A stretch of 28,771 nucleotides of DNA from an uncultured Bacilli bacterium (GTDB lineage: Bacteria > Bacillota_I > Bacilli_A > RF39 > UBA660): contig CANQBY010000001.1 of the NCBI GenBank assembly GCA_947589695.1, positions 1 through 28,771 on the forward strand. Direction: 5' to 3'. Every line of letters begins with the position of its first letter. Within the stretch, counting starts at the first letter, position 1. The notes beneath the pieces were generated by a model that searched no databases, had not been told where the DNA came from, and worked only from the letters and a program-made list of their open reading frames with translations. The translations under genes and the position numbers were made by a program. Below are positions 14,577 through 22,137 of the stretch, piece by piece.

Positions 14577-16726
14577 TATTCACTTACCCCATTTTCTTTA
14601 ATAGTTAATACTTTCTCACCTTCTAGTTTAATTAAATCATGAACTATAATGGCATTAGATACTTCTAAAATATCTTCCGATTTATGGATTAAATTACTGA
14701 TATAATCACTATCTAATTCAACACCTTCTTTTAAAATTTTATATTTGCCAGAAGAATTGTTATAGTAAATCATATTAGTTAAGAAATTACCATTAGGGAA
14801 AACTACAAAATTATCTTGTTTAATATTAAAGATATCATGACCAATTGCAAATTCATTTTTAATACCAAGCATGTTACCGAGAGTAGGCATAATATCATAC
14901 ATACCCATAATATAATCTACTTGTCCATTTAATATACTTCTTAGACGAGCATTTTTAGTCCAGATAATTAATGGTGTTTTTCGATTTAATTCATGATCAT
15001 AATAATCATAATCAATATAAGTTGGATCATTTTCGTCTTTTAATTCGCCAGTTTTATAGTCATAGTTATATAAATAATTTTTTTCTTTACGAGTTAACTT
15101 AGCGTCATGATCACCATATAAGACAAAGACAGTATTTTCAAAATAATCAGAATCTTTAATATATTCGAAGAATTCACCTAAAGCAGCGTCAGCATAATGA
15201 GCACTAGTAATATAATTACCGGCGGCACTTTTGTAAGTTTCATTTCCTTTATATGGTTTACCATTAGCATCTGTTTTTAAAAAGTTAGTAGTTACTTCTT
15301 TACAATTACCATAGTTATCACATTCTTCAAAAGTTGTGGATAAATCAAATTCGCCATATTTGTTTAAATATATAAATGGAGAGTGATTTGATAAAGTAAT
15401 AATGGTTCCCATATAATTATTATGAGTTGCTTCAATATTTTCTAAAATAGGCATTGCTTCTTTAAAGAATAATTTATCACTGATACCTAAATTAATACAT
15501 TCTAGGTTAGTGGTATCTTCTGTATCATCACATTTATCGTGATTATATTTAAAACTTTCTTCAAAGTACATGTCTTGATAACCTAAGTTAGGATGGACTG
15601 TTGCGCGATTCCACATTGATTTATAATTACCATGCATACTAAAGGTGTAATAACCTTTTTCACTAAGAAGTTTCGGAATACTAATATATTCCCGATCATA
15701 ATAAGTAGTAAAGACAGCACCACTTTGGGCAGGCATTAAACTGGTATTTAAAGTAAATTCAGAATCACTAGAAGTACCAATACTTATTTGAGGATAGAAG
15801 TTAGAGAAAAACATCCCCTCTTTGGCAAGCTTTTTGACATTAGGAACAACATCGGCGCCATTAAATTTTAAATCCATTAAATAAGTTTCCATACCTTCCA
15901 TATGAATAAAGACAATATTATAACCATTTAAGACATTGGTATATTTATTTTTCTTTTCGTATTTATCTATATCTTCCGCAGTAAAATATTGGGTAAATTT
16001 TTGAGCTGATTCTTCATAACCAAATAAACTGCTAAGTTTAGGAGTTAGAGTTTGAATAATATCATTACATTGGTATAATACGAGACCAAACCGCTCCACA
16101 ATATAAACTCTATTCCATTGTTTAGCCAGACGAGAATAATCGGAACTTGTCGCGGTTACAAATGTGTAAGCAAGAAAAATGCAACCAATTAAAAGGGTCG
16201 TAGCAAACATCTTTTTCCCCTTTTCCACCACACTGATAAAATTATAATAAGTGGTACGAATAAGCTTTTTATGAATAAAATAGAATATAAATGGAAAAAT
16301 GATATATATTACATCTGTAAGTTTTAGACGTTCAAAAATAGAACCCATGACGGTTTCAGTTTGACCCGCGGTTGATAATTCACCTAAAGAGGCAAAAGAT
16401 ATATAGAAAGTATAATAAATAGAATTTATTACTTCCATGATCGTAAAAATAATTATTACAGTTAAAAAATAGCGATATTGATTTTTAGGTTTTACTAAAT
16501 AACCGATAGAACCAATTATTAAGACTAAAGCAAAATCAACAATAAAAGTTTTAAAACTATGCATATTATTAATAGTAAAATTACGAACTAAAAGAAGACC
16601 AATTAAAGATATGATGACATAAGAAAGAAATAACCGGTTAGTGGCTATATATTCTATGATACTTTTACGACATTTACGAAGTCCAAGGTTAATCTTTTGA
16701 AGCCCTAATTTAATCTTTTCTTGCAT
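14576..16726 (-). CDS. ltaS: Lipoteichoic acid synthase-like membrane sulfatase-fold enzyme
   Basis: 716 residues from the ATG at 16726. The frame is open to 16777, but AAAGGA lies 8 nt before 16726 and no ribosome binding site fits the earlier starts. Five hydrophobic segments fill residues ~30-190, followed by a long extracellular sulfatase-fold domain. Catalytic features of the LtaS family are present: a metal-binding Glu in IHMEGMETY, the nucleophilic Thr in GTSSDSEF (about residue 318), HGN and a late YGDHDA metal site. LtaS transfers glycerol-phosphate from phosphatidylglycerol to a growing chain on the outer membrane face; related enzymes modify other polymers or lipids, so the exact product is uncertain. 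It heads a three-gene operon with coupled translation. The divergent neighbour is tRNA-Gly. Confidence 0.85.
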   Translation of the reverse strand: MQEKIKLGLQKINLGLRKCRKSIIEYIATNRLFLSYVIISLIGLLLVRNFTINNMHSFKTFIVDFALVLIIGSIGYLVKPKNQYRYFLTVIIIFTIMEVINSIYYTFYISFASLGELSTAGQTETVMGSIFERLKLTDVIYIIFPFIFYFIHKKLIRTTYYNFISVVEKGKKMFATTLLIGCIFLAYTFVTATSSDYSRLAKQWNRVYIVERFGLVLYQCNDIIQTLTPKLSSLFGYEESAQKFTQYFTAEDIDKYEKKNKYTNVLNGYNIVFIHMEGMETYLMDLKFNGADVVPNVKKLAKEGMFFSNFYPQISIGTSSDSEFTLNTSLMPAQSGAVFTTYYDREYISIPKLLSEKGYYTFSMHGNYKSMWNRATVHPNLGYQDMYFEESFKYNHDKCDDTEDTTNLECINLGISDKLFFKEAMPILENIEATHNNYMGTIITLSNHSPFIYLNKYGEFDLSTTFEECDNYGNCKEVTTNFLKTDANGKPYKGNETYKSAAGNYITSAHYADAALGEFFEYIKDSDYFENTVFVLYGDHDAKLTRKEKNYLYNYDYKTGELKDENDPTYIDYDYYDHELNRKTPLIIWTKNARLRSILNGQVDYIMGMYDIMPTLGNMLGIKNEFAIGHDIFNIKQDNFVVFPNGNFLTNMIYYNNSSGKYKILKEGVELDSDYISNLIHKSEDILEVSNAIIVHDLIKLEGEKVLTIKENGVSE

Positions 16727-16784
16727 AATCAACATCCTTTGTAAGTTAATTATATAATAAATAAAACAAATTTGCAATTTTTCC

Positions 16785-16813
16785 TTGATTTTTTTTTATT
16801 TTTTTGATAATAT
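16785..16813 (+). promoter_or_regulatory. Probable tRNA-Gly promoter
   Basis: TTGATT (16785-16790), 17 bp almost all T, then TAATAT (16808-16813). The start would be near 16820, four bases before the mature tRNA. Moderate match; the T-rich spacer makes chance similarity possible. Confidence 0.4.
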
Positions 16814-16823
16814 CATGTTGTAC

Positions 16824-16898
16824 GCAGGTATAGTACAGTGGTTAGTATGCGACCTTGCCAAGGTTGAGACGGCAGTTCGAATCTGCTTACTTGCTCCA
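16824..16898 (+). tRNA. tRNA-Gly (GCC)
   Basis: 75 nt including encoded CCA. Acceptor stem GCAGGTA (16824-16830) pairs with TACTTGC (16888-16894; one G-U). Anticodon stem CGACC/GGTTG encloses loop TTGCCAA, giving anticodon GCC. The T arm GGCAG/CTGCT encloses TTCGAAT. Discriminator base T precedes CCA. A terminator follows at once, and the accessory island begins inside that terminator. Confidence 0.95.
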
Positions 16899-16911
16899 AA
16901 TTGATTTATCT

Positions 16912-16931
16912 CCCGTTTTTCGGGGTTTTTT
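16912..16931 (+). terminator. tRNA-Gly terminator
   Basis: CCCG (16912-16915), TTTTT loop, CGGG (16921-16924), G and six T. Its right arm and T-run are also found in the right-hand copy of the flanking repeat (25101-25110), so the island boundary falls within this terminator. Confidence 0.75.
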
Positions 16932-17044
16932 ATTTATATTTTTGTTTTACGTAGCAATTACGTAGCATTTAGGAATACGTCATACAAAGCCAAAGACATA
17001 AATGATAATATACACAGAATTGATAAGTTTTTATTAGTATTTTT
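16916..17044 (+). repeat. Left copy of the island-flanking direct repeat
   Basis: About 120 aligned bases recur at 25096-25223 with few changes: TTTTTCGG, the T-run, TTATATTTTTGTTTT, GTAGCATTTAGGAA, CGTCATACAAAGCC, AAAGACATAAA, GATAATATACACAGAATTGA and AGTTTTTATTA. The left copy carries about 12 extra bases in which GTAGCA is doubled (GTAGCAATTACGTAGCA). Its position directly after a tRNA gene and its matching copy 8.2 kb away suggest an attachment-site duplication made when an element integrated. Confidence 0.85.
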
Positions 17045-17352
17045 CTTATAAAATAAAGATTAAGCCTTATAAAATCTTCAAATGATGAATTCTAATAGGA
17101 ATTGAACCAGCGACACAAGGATTTTCAGTTATAGTTATGATAAATTAAATAGGTTTAAATAAGTTTAATATTTTTCTTAAATTCCTTTAAATTAAAGGGA
17201 TTTTTAACTATAAGTTTAATTATAACTAATTTTTAGATTTATTTAAATTTAATTTAATATTATCATTTTGGACCACAAACGGACCATAAAAGACACTAGG
17301 ATTTTTTATGTTTGTAATATAACACTATAAATTATAATTTTTTTTACTCATT
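17045..17352. other. Non-coding left end of the island
   Basis: No ORF is credible here. It holds a tRNA-like fragment (17098-17128), AT-rich filler, and two GGACCA hexamers 11 bp apart (17270-17275 and 17281-17286) that could be recombinase arm-type sites. The four-gene minus-strand operon ends at 17353; no clear hairpin terminator was seen for it. Confidence 0.5.
17098..17128 (-). pseudogene. Fragment of a tRNA 3' half (Phe-like)
   Basis: On the minus strand the sequence runs CTGAAAATCC, TTGTGTCGCTGG, TTCAATTCC: the right half of an anticodon loop and stem reading GAA, a variable region and the GGTTCAATTCC of a T arm. After the T loop the match stops: GCTGG would pair with CCTAT, breaking the stem. 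No acceptor stem or 5' half is present. Breakage just past the T loop is where tyrosine recombinases often cross over in tRNA genes, so this may be a relic attachment site from an earlier integration. Confidence 0.5.
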
Positions 17353-18567
17353 TTATATTAATAATTCATCCAGAATAAAAAAATCATAACCACTATTTTC
17401 TAATTTATCATATTTAATAATTTTTTCAGCAAATTCATCGCTTTCTTCAAAATTACACATTTTTGCTAAATAAAAAAATATACTTTTTAAACTTACGTTC
17501 ATGAAAAGATGTTTGTTAATAATTCCCATTCCTACAGGTATCCATTTTTTTGTTCTAGTATCTTCTAAATATATATATTTCTTTTTATTATTGGTTATAA
17601 TATTTAAATGATTTTTTTCCATATTTTTTTGTGGTCTTTTACTTAAATGGATTTTAAAATATGTAAACTCTGTAATAAATATATATGCATAGAAAAAACT
17701 GAAACCTATGTAAACATTTTTTTCATAAATATCTTCCAATATTTCATTATCTATTAATGGTTTTTCTTCTGTCAAAAATAATGGAGAATCTATGTTGTGT
17801 TTTAATGGAAAAGCAAGAAATGGCCATTTAACATCTTTCTTCATCATTAAAAAACATAAAGAATTTGGAATATAAAGTGTTTTATAATCTTTGTTTTTAA
17901 AAATTTTATATACATCATTGAAATTATAAAACTTAGTATTCATATTAATGTATTTTACATTTAAGCTTGTTTTATCTAATATGATATTATTAATTGGTGC
18001 AGCTGTATTATTGATTTTTCCTTTATAACTTTCAATTCTTTTTTGTTGATTATTTTTTCTTCTTTTTTGTTTTAATTCGCTTTCACTTAATTCATTATCA
18101 TTTAAATTATTTATTCTATCTACAATTTTTCCTTCACTAAAATCATAAAGTTCAATTTCATAATTATTTGTTATAATTATAGCATCAGCTCTTCTATTAG
18201 AAGATGGTAATAAATCTAATAGCAAAAAGGCTTTAAATTCTTCATTTTCAACTTTAGCAACAGCAATTTTATAATCTCTTTTTAAATTTTTTAGTTCTTC
18301 TTTTGTTAACAATCCCTTATGTTCATTTCCAACTAAAAGCCTAAAAGCAGCACCATCTCCATTTAAAAAACATAATATGAAGAAATTTGCAATTTTATTA
18401 GAGTTAAAATACTTTTCATTTTCACTCATAAATTCAAAATTTTCTATATATTCAAATTGCATATCTTGTAATAACTTAAATGTAAGAACTTGTGCAGTTT
18501 TTGAAATACTATCAGTTGGTATTAAAATATGGTTATTTCCGCTTAATTTAAAAATCAACTTATTCAT
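17353..18567 (-). CDS. 404-residue protein of unknown function, last gene of the island operon
   Basis: No family recognised. Mixed alpha/beta composition without membrane helix or signal peptide. A central Lys/Asn/Gln-rich linker (about 155-180, SELKQKRRKNNQQKR) separates an N-terminal domain containing FLLLDLLPSSNRRADAIIITNNYEIELYDF from a C-terminal domain with aromatic-rich strands (YIGFSFFYAYIFITEFTYFKIHL) and a WIPVGMGIINKHLFM segment. The RADAIIITNNYEIELYDF pattern is faintly like a nuclease-fold D...E arrangement, but I would not assign it. The start follows TGAGGT, which is also the stop of the previous gene (7 bp between genes), so translation is coupled. It is probably a dedicated component of the putative four-gene system. 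Confidence 0.7.
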   Translation of the reverse strand: MNKLIFKLSGNNHILIPTDSISKTAQVLTFKLLQDMQFEYIENFEFMSENEKYFNSNKIANFFILCFLNGDGAAFRLLVGNEHKGLLTKEELKNLKRDYKIAVAKVENEEFKAFLLLDLLPSSNRRADAIIITNNYEIELYDFSEGKIVDRINNLNDNELSESELKQKRRKNNQQKRIESYKGKINNTAAPINNIILDKTSLNVKYINMNTKFYNFNDVYKIFKNKDYKTLYIPNSLCFLMMKKDVKWPFLAFPLKHNIDSPLFLTEEKPLIDNEILEDIYEKNVYIGFSFFYAYIFITEFTYFKIHLSKRPQKNMEKNHLNIITNNKKKYIYLEDTRTKKWIPVGMGIINKHLFMNVSLKSIFFYLAKMCNFEESDEFAEKIIKYDKLENSGYDFFILDELLI

Positions 18568-18574
18568 AATTACC

Positions 18575-19174
18575 TCAATTTTTTATATATTTATTTTTAA
18601 AATATGCTTTACCTAATTGCCAAATATATCTGTCTATATCTTTTAAATTAAAGCTATCTATATTGTAAAACTTTTTAAATTCTATTAAAATAGATTTAAA
18701 TTTTTGATAATCTTTTAAATCGGTTTTGGTAAAGTTTGCAAAATTATCTTTTTCTTTAAAATAAAGTAAAATTTTCTCAACATAACTATCATATATAGGA
18801 AAATTTGTTGGATCATGGTGGCTACAATATTTTGTTGAAAAAGAATAAAAGTTTTTTGTTGTTCCATTAATGGAAACATTTGCAATGTCATTTACTAATG
18901 TTTCATCTTTATTTTTTAATCTATTATCAATTTTTAAATTTAAAATATGCTTTGCTACTGGAAATATAGCAAATATATTTGTACTATAAAAATCATTTAG
19001 TGCACTAGCTTTAATTAAAATATCTTCGATATTTGTGTTGTTTGGATAAGTATTTAAAAATAATTTATTTAAGGCTTTTTCTTGAAGCACATAATTTTCT
19101 TTTGAATCCCAAAGTTTTAAATATTTTTCAACTTCTTCTGCAGAAGGCTTTGGTATATTTATTTTATTTTTCAT
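18575..19174 (-). CDS. Protein resembling HhH/OGG-fold DNA glycosylase-like proteins
   Basis: 199 residues from the ATG at 19174, which overlaps the previous stop by one base (TAATG); the frame is open six codons further upstream without a ribosome binding site. It is mostly helical. The most distinctive stretch, about 110-135, reads FYSFSTKYCSHHDPTNFPIYD then SYVEKIL, reminiscent of uncharacterised proteins with a helix-hairpin-helix/OGG-like glycosylase fold, in which a lone Asp in PIYDSYV would be functionally placed. That comparison is from memory of the motif and is uncertain; no classical HhH-GPD catalytic Lys/Asp pair is evident. It is the third gene of the island operon, between the PD-(D/E)XK-like gene and the 404-residue unknown. 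Confidence 0.65.
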   Translation of the reverse strand: MKNKINIPKPSAEEVEKYLKLWDSKENYVLQEKALNKLFLNTYPNNTNIEDILIKASALNDFYSTNIFAIFPVAKHILNLKIDNRLKNKDETLVNDIANVSINGTTKNFYSFSTKYCSHHDPTNFPIYDSYVEKILLYFKEKDNFANFTKTDLKDYQKFKSILIEFKKFYNIDSFNLKDIDRYIWQLGKAYFKNKYIKN

Positions 19175-19611
19175 TATTCTAAAAAATCCCATCTATTTAA
19201 ATATTTATCGTCTTTATCATTAAAAACTCTTATGTCATTGTCATTATGTTTTTGACCTTTTAATCCTAAAGTATTTAACCAATTACTATGATCTTGTTTT
19301 ATAGTTTCAGCAACAATTTTACTTGGTATTATATGATATTCGGGTACTTCTAAATCATTTAATGATACCATAAAATAAATTATATTATCTTCAATTAATG
19401 TTTCATTTTTCTTTCCCAACGTCCATTGTTTCATTTTTAATCTTGTTGTTTTAACTTGTATAGCATATTGCTTAAAAGTAGTTCTATTTATAGCTAATAT
19501 ATCAAAATCTTTTGTATTAGACATTGGTACTGCTGCCGTAAACCCATGTCTTTCAAGTTCTCCTGCAACAAAATATTCTCCTGCATTTCCAACACTTATA
19601 TTATTATTCAT
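19174..19611 (-). CDS. Small PD-(D/E)XK nuclease-like protein
   Basis: 145 residues from the ATG at 19611. The frame is open to 19728, but TGAGGT lies 6 nt before 19611 and the longer form would run into the upstream gene. The N-terminus has the restriction-endonuclease-like layout GNAGEYFVAGELERHGF (Glu12, Glu18), then KDFDILAI (Asp37) and YAIQVKTTR (Gln52-x-Lys54), a typical PD-(D/E)XK core with Gln in place of the second acidic residue. Such small proteins are metal-dependent DNA nucleases or nuclease-like subunits. A third part (WTLGKKNETL...IIYFMVSLND...YHIIPSKIV) matches the strands that usually follow the core. It lies 7 bp after the zinc-ribbon nuclease gene and overlaps the next by one base. 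Confidence 0.8.
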   Translation of the reverse strand: MNNNISVGNAGEYFVAGELERHGFTAAVPMSNTKDFDILAINRTTFKQYAIQVKTTRLKMKQWTLGKKNETLIEDNIIYFMVSLNDLEVPEYHIIPSKIVAETIKQDHSNWLNTLGLKGQKHNDNDIRVFNDKDDKYLNRWDFLE

Positions 19612-19618
19612 TTTTACC

Positions 19619-21331
19619 TCACTTTCTGCATTTTGGACAACCTGTTCCATAATTGCGATTGTATATGGTAGCTTGCCATTCATATCCACATTTTGAACAT
19701 TTCCACCATACCTTTTTTCCACTTCCACAAGTAAAATCTTTTGGAGTTAATGGTGCATTTTTTTCTTTATTCCATTCTTTAACTAAATCTGGCCTTGTTT
19801 CATTTAGACTAGCTCCTTTATGCAAAGCATTATTTCTATTCATTTCTCCAATATGTTTGTGCATACATTCTTGACAATAGAGTGTTTTAGATCTAATTCT
19901 AGAACATATAGGCGCTATAAAAGATTTTTGACAATTAGAGCATTTCCACCATACTTTTTTTCTGCTTCTAAAATATATTTTTTCAGGACTTAAACCATTA
20001 TTTTTTTCATAATCCCAAGTTTTAGCTATTTTGGGAAATTTTGATTTTAGATTATTAGTTTCATTAATTATTTTACCTGAACAATAGGGACAACCAGTTC
20101 CAGTTACTCTATGATTTATAGTTGCTTGCCATTCGCTATGACATTTAGAACATTTCCACCATACTTTTTTATTTGAACCAATGAGAAAATTTTCAGGTTT
20201 TAATTCATTATTTTTTTCATCGTTCCATTCTTTTAATAATTCTGGATGATATATTGAAAAATTATTTTGTTTAACCGATTTTATATATTGGCTATATATA
20301 TTTGAGGCATCTTTTACAATATCTATATTTTTAATTTTTTTATTTAAAATTTCCTGTATGTGGAATAAAATAGTTTCAATATATTTATAATCTTTATCAA
20401 TAATACAATATATAATTTTTTTGCTTTTATTAAATTCATTTACATTAGATTCTTTTATGTGATAAAGGGTTATTCCATTATTACTTATAATTTTATTTTT
20501 AATTTTCTCTTTTTCTATACTTTTACTATTATCATGATAATATGAGCCATCATATTCAAAACCAATTTTATATTCTGGTAAATAAATGTCTATTTCTTGA
20601 TTATCTATTTTTTCTCTATTCTTAACGCAGGCAATGGCTGATAAATAATAGCATATAGCTTGTTCTGGAAATGATGTTCCGTTTTCCGAATAACAATGAG
20701 AGCAACCAGTTCCGGCTGTTCTATGGCTAATACTAGCTTGCCAGCTGTGTCCCAATTCGCATTTCCACCATACTTTTTTATTTGATTTTGCCATAAAATT
20801 TTCTGGTTTTAAATTTCCATTTTTTTCTTTATCCCATTCTTTTAATAACTCTGGATTAGTTGTTCTTAAATCATTTTCTCCAATAATGGGTTTTTGTTTT
20901 GTACAATATATACAATTTGAACCACTTGTTCTGTCATTAATTGTTGCTTGCCAACTATGCCCTTTATTACATATCCACCATACTTTTTTGCCACTTCCAC
21001 AAGTAACATCTTTTGGGGTTAATGGTGCATTTTTCTTTTCATCCCATTCAGCAACTAAATCTGGTCTATTTTCAAATAAACTTCCATTTTTTTCAATTAT
21101 TGTTTTAATACGATGGCTACTTATTTTTTTTAAAGAACATTTTGGACAACCAGTTCCTTTAAAACGGTTTTTGGGAGTGGCTTGCCATTCATTCCCACAT
21201 TTAACACATTTCCACCATATTTTTTTAGAACTTCCTATTGTTATTTTGTTTAAATCAAAATTTTCATTTTTTTTATAATTATACTCTTGCATTAAAATAT
21301 TGTTATTTATTAAGTATTTAATTTGTTTCAT
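19619..21331 (-). CDS. Six-zinc-ribbon protein with an embedded Vsr/EDxHD-like nuclease domain
   Basis: 570 residues. Six repeated modules of the treble-clef/DUF4379 type have the pattern W(W)xC..C/GH..W.A...R..G..C..C: about 38-65, 117-143, 187-213, 389-417, 459-489 and 540-568. Most are preceded by a PDLVxEW(D/N)xEKN linker. Between modules 3 and 4 lies a Vsr-like nuclease core: FPEQ (Glu223), NQEIDIYLP (Asp248), GFEYDGSYYH (Glu259, Asp261, His266), a Lys-rich helix and HIKESN. It is likely a DNA-binding endonuclease in which zinc modules read the target. It is the first gene of the island operon, with a promoter at 21390-21418. The stop TGA overlaps the next gene's ribosome binding site. 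Modules 1-2 and 5-6 share nearly identical linker DNA. Confidence 0.85.
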   Translation of the reverse strand: MKQIKYLINNNILMQEYNYKKNENFDLNKITIGSSKKIWWKCVKCGNEWQATPKNRFKGTGCPKCSLKKISSHRIKTIIEKNGSLFENRPDLVAEWDEKKNAPLTPKDVTCGSGKKVWWICNKGHSWQATINDRTSGSNCIYCTKQKPIIGENDLRTTNPELLKEWDKEKNGNLKPENFMAKSNKKVWWKCELGHSWQASISHRTAGTGCSHCYSENGTSFPEQAICYYLSAIACVKNREKIDNQEIDIYLPEYKIGFEYDGSYYHDNSKSIEKEKIKNKIISNNGITLYHIKESNVNEFNKSKKIIYCIIDKDYKYIETILFHIQEILNKKIKNIDIVKDASNIYSQYIKSVKQNNFSIYHPELLKEWNDEKNNELKPENFLIGSNKKVWWKCSKCHSEWQATINHRVTGTGCPYCSGKIINETNNLKSKFPKIAKTWDYEKNNGLSPEKIYFRSRKKVWWKCSNCQKSFIAPICSRIRSKTLYCQECMHKHIGEMNRNNALHKGASLNETRPDLVKEWNKEKNAPLTPKDFTCGSGKKVWWKCSKCGYEWQATIYNRNYGTGCPKCRK

Positions 21332-21389
21332 CTATATCACTTCTATTCTAAAAATTTGCTTCGTTATTAAAAATTGTGTTTCTATATTT

Positions 21390-21418
21390 ATTATATCATG
21401 TTGATTATAGATAGTAAA
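21390..21418 (-). promoter_or_regulatory. Promoter of the four-gene island operon
   Basis: On the minus strand TTTACT (21418-21413), 17 bp, TATAAT (21395-21390, perfect). The start is expected near 21383, leaving a leader of about 50 nt before the ATG at 21331. No operator-like repeat was noticed around it, so expression may be constitutive. Confidence 0.65.
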
Positions 21419-21511
21419 TTAACGAGGAGCAATTCATTGATTTATTTTAAAAAGGTAACATATTTTTCATTAGGTAAATAAAGGTTTTCTTTAAAAAAAG
21501 TAATACAAAAT

Positions 21512-21567
21512 GTGCTAAATTTGTCAGTTTTTCGCAAGTGCGAAAAGATTTTTAGCACTATTTTTTT
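21512..21567 (+). terminator. Hairpin terminator oriented plus with no plus-strand gene before it
   Basis: Outer stem GTGCTAA (21512-21518)/TTAGCAC (21552-21558), inner stem TTTTCGC/GCGAAAA around an AAGT loop, then TA and seven T. The orientation is plus, yet no plus-strand ORF lies upstream in the 21332-21511 gap. A second, weaker ACCC...GGGT hairpin with a T7 run ends at 21657. The rest of the 346-bp gap (21332-21677) holds only the operon promoter and leader. The elements may protect the 118-residue gene from antisense reading, or end an unrecognised RNA. Confidence 0.55.
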
Positions 21568-21677
21568 GCCAAAAATCCTTATAAATAAAGGCTTTTCATA
21601 AAAAATGGTGGCAACCCATATCCCGTTTAGAATTTAGAGGGTGTTTTTTTATTAATTTTTTGTTGTTTTTTTAGTGA

Positions 21678-22034
21678 TTAATGTTTGTGTTCAGTTACAC
21701 ATTCAAAATACATATCTTTAACGTCTTTATTAATTTTTCCCTGTAAGAAATCATAATGACTATCAAGTAATTTATTTATTAGTTCTTGATTAGTCATTTT
21801 TGATTTATCGGCATTTAAGTTAATGTGATTATTTTCTAGTAAACAAGTTAAAACAAAACTTGTTATTTCTATATTACTTAATTTTCTTATATAAATATTT
21901 TCAAGTTCTCTTTTTTCTACTTCTGATATTATTAATCCTTTACCTTTACTTTTTATTAATACACCACCATTATTTTTATTATTAAATACTACTAATTCCT
22001 CATTTTCTTTAAGTTTTAAATATTTTCTTTGCAT
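21678..22034 (-). CDS. 118-residue protein of unknown function, divergent from an XRE gene
   Basis: Not recognised. The N-terminal half is beta-like (KYLKLKENEELVVFNNK, GGVLIKSKGKGLIISEVEK), the C-terminal half helical (NIEITSFVLTCLLENN, NQELINKLLDSHYDFLQGKINKDVKDMY). There is no membrane segment. GAGGAAGC precedes the ATG. It has a near-consensus promoter (TTGACT, 17 bp, TATAAT) whose spacer contains a palindrome, and it faces a small HTH gene, so it is probably under that regulator's control. The pair might be a small regulatory or toxin-antitoxin-like unit, but no toxin motif is visible. Confidence 0.65.
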   Translation of the reverse strand: MQRKYLKLKENEELVVFNNKNNGGVLIKSKGKGLIISEVEKRELENIYIRKLSNIEITSFVLTCLLENNHINLNADKSKMTNQELINKLLDSHYDFLQGKINKDVKDMYFECVTEHKH

Positions 22035-22058
22035 TAAGCTTCCTCTTTTCTATTGTTA

Positions 22059-22087
22059 ATTATACTGGCTATATAACCAATAGTCAA
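22059..22087 (-). promoter_or_regulatory. Near-consensus promoter with operator-like palindrome in the spacer
   Basis: On the minus strand TTGACT (22087-22082), 17 bp, TATAAT (22064-22059). The spacer contains TGGCTATATAACCA (22066-22079), palindromic at 12 of 14 positions. A repressor bound there would block RNA polymerase. The divergent HTH protein is the obvious candidate. The layout repeats that at 7306-7334. Confidence 0.65.
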
Positions 22088-22137
22088 GTAGCATTTAAAA
22101 TTGATATGATTTTACTAACGAGAGAGGAAGTAAAATT

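Noticed and set aside
17056..17078. AAGATT...AATCTT short hairpin at the island end
   Set aside because: Six base pairs with a long loop in A/T-rich DNA; expected by chance.
19612..19728. Longer N-terminus for the PD-(D/E)XK protein
   Set aside because: It overlaps the end of the zinc-ribbon gene in another frame; a ribosome binding site supports the ATG at 19611.
20886..21278. Plus-strand 130-codon ORF opposite the zinc-ribbon gene
   Set aside because: Its Cys/His/Phe repeats are the reverse complement of the zinc-ribbon repeats; no start signals.
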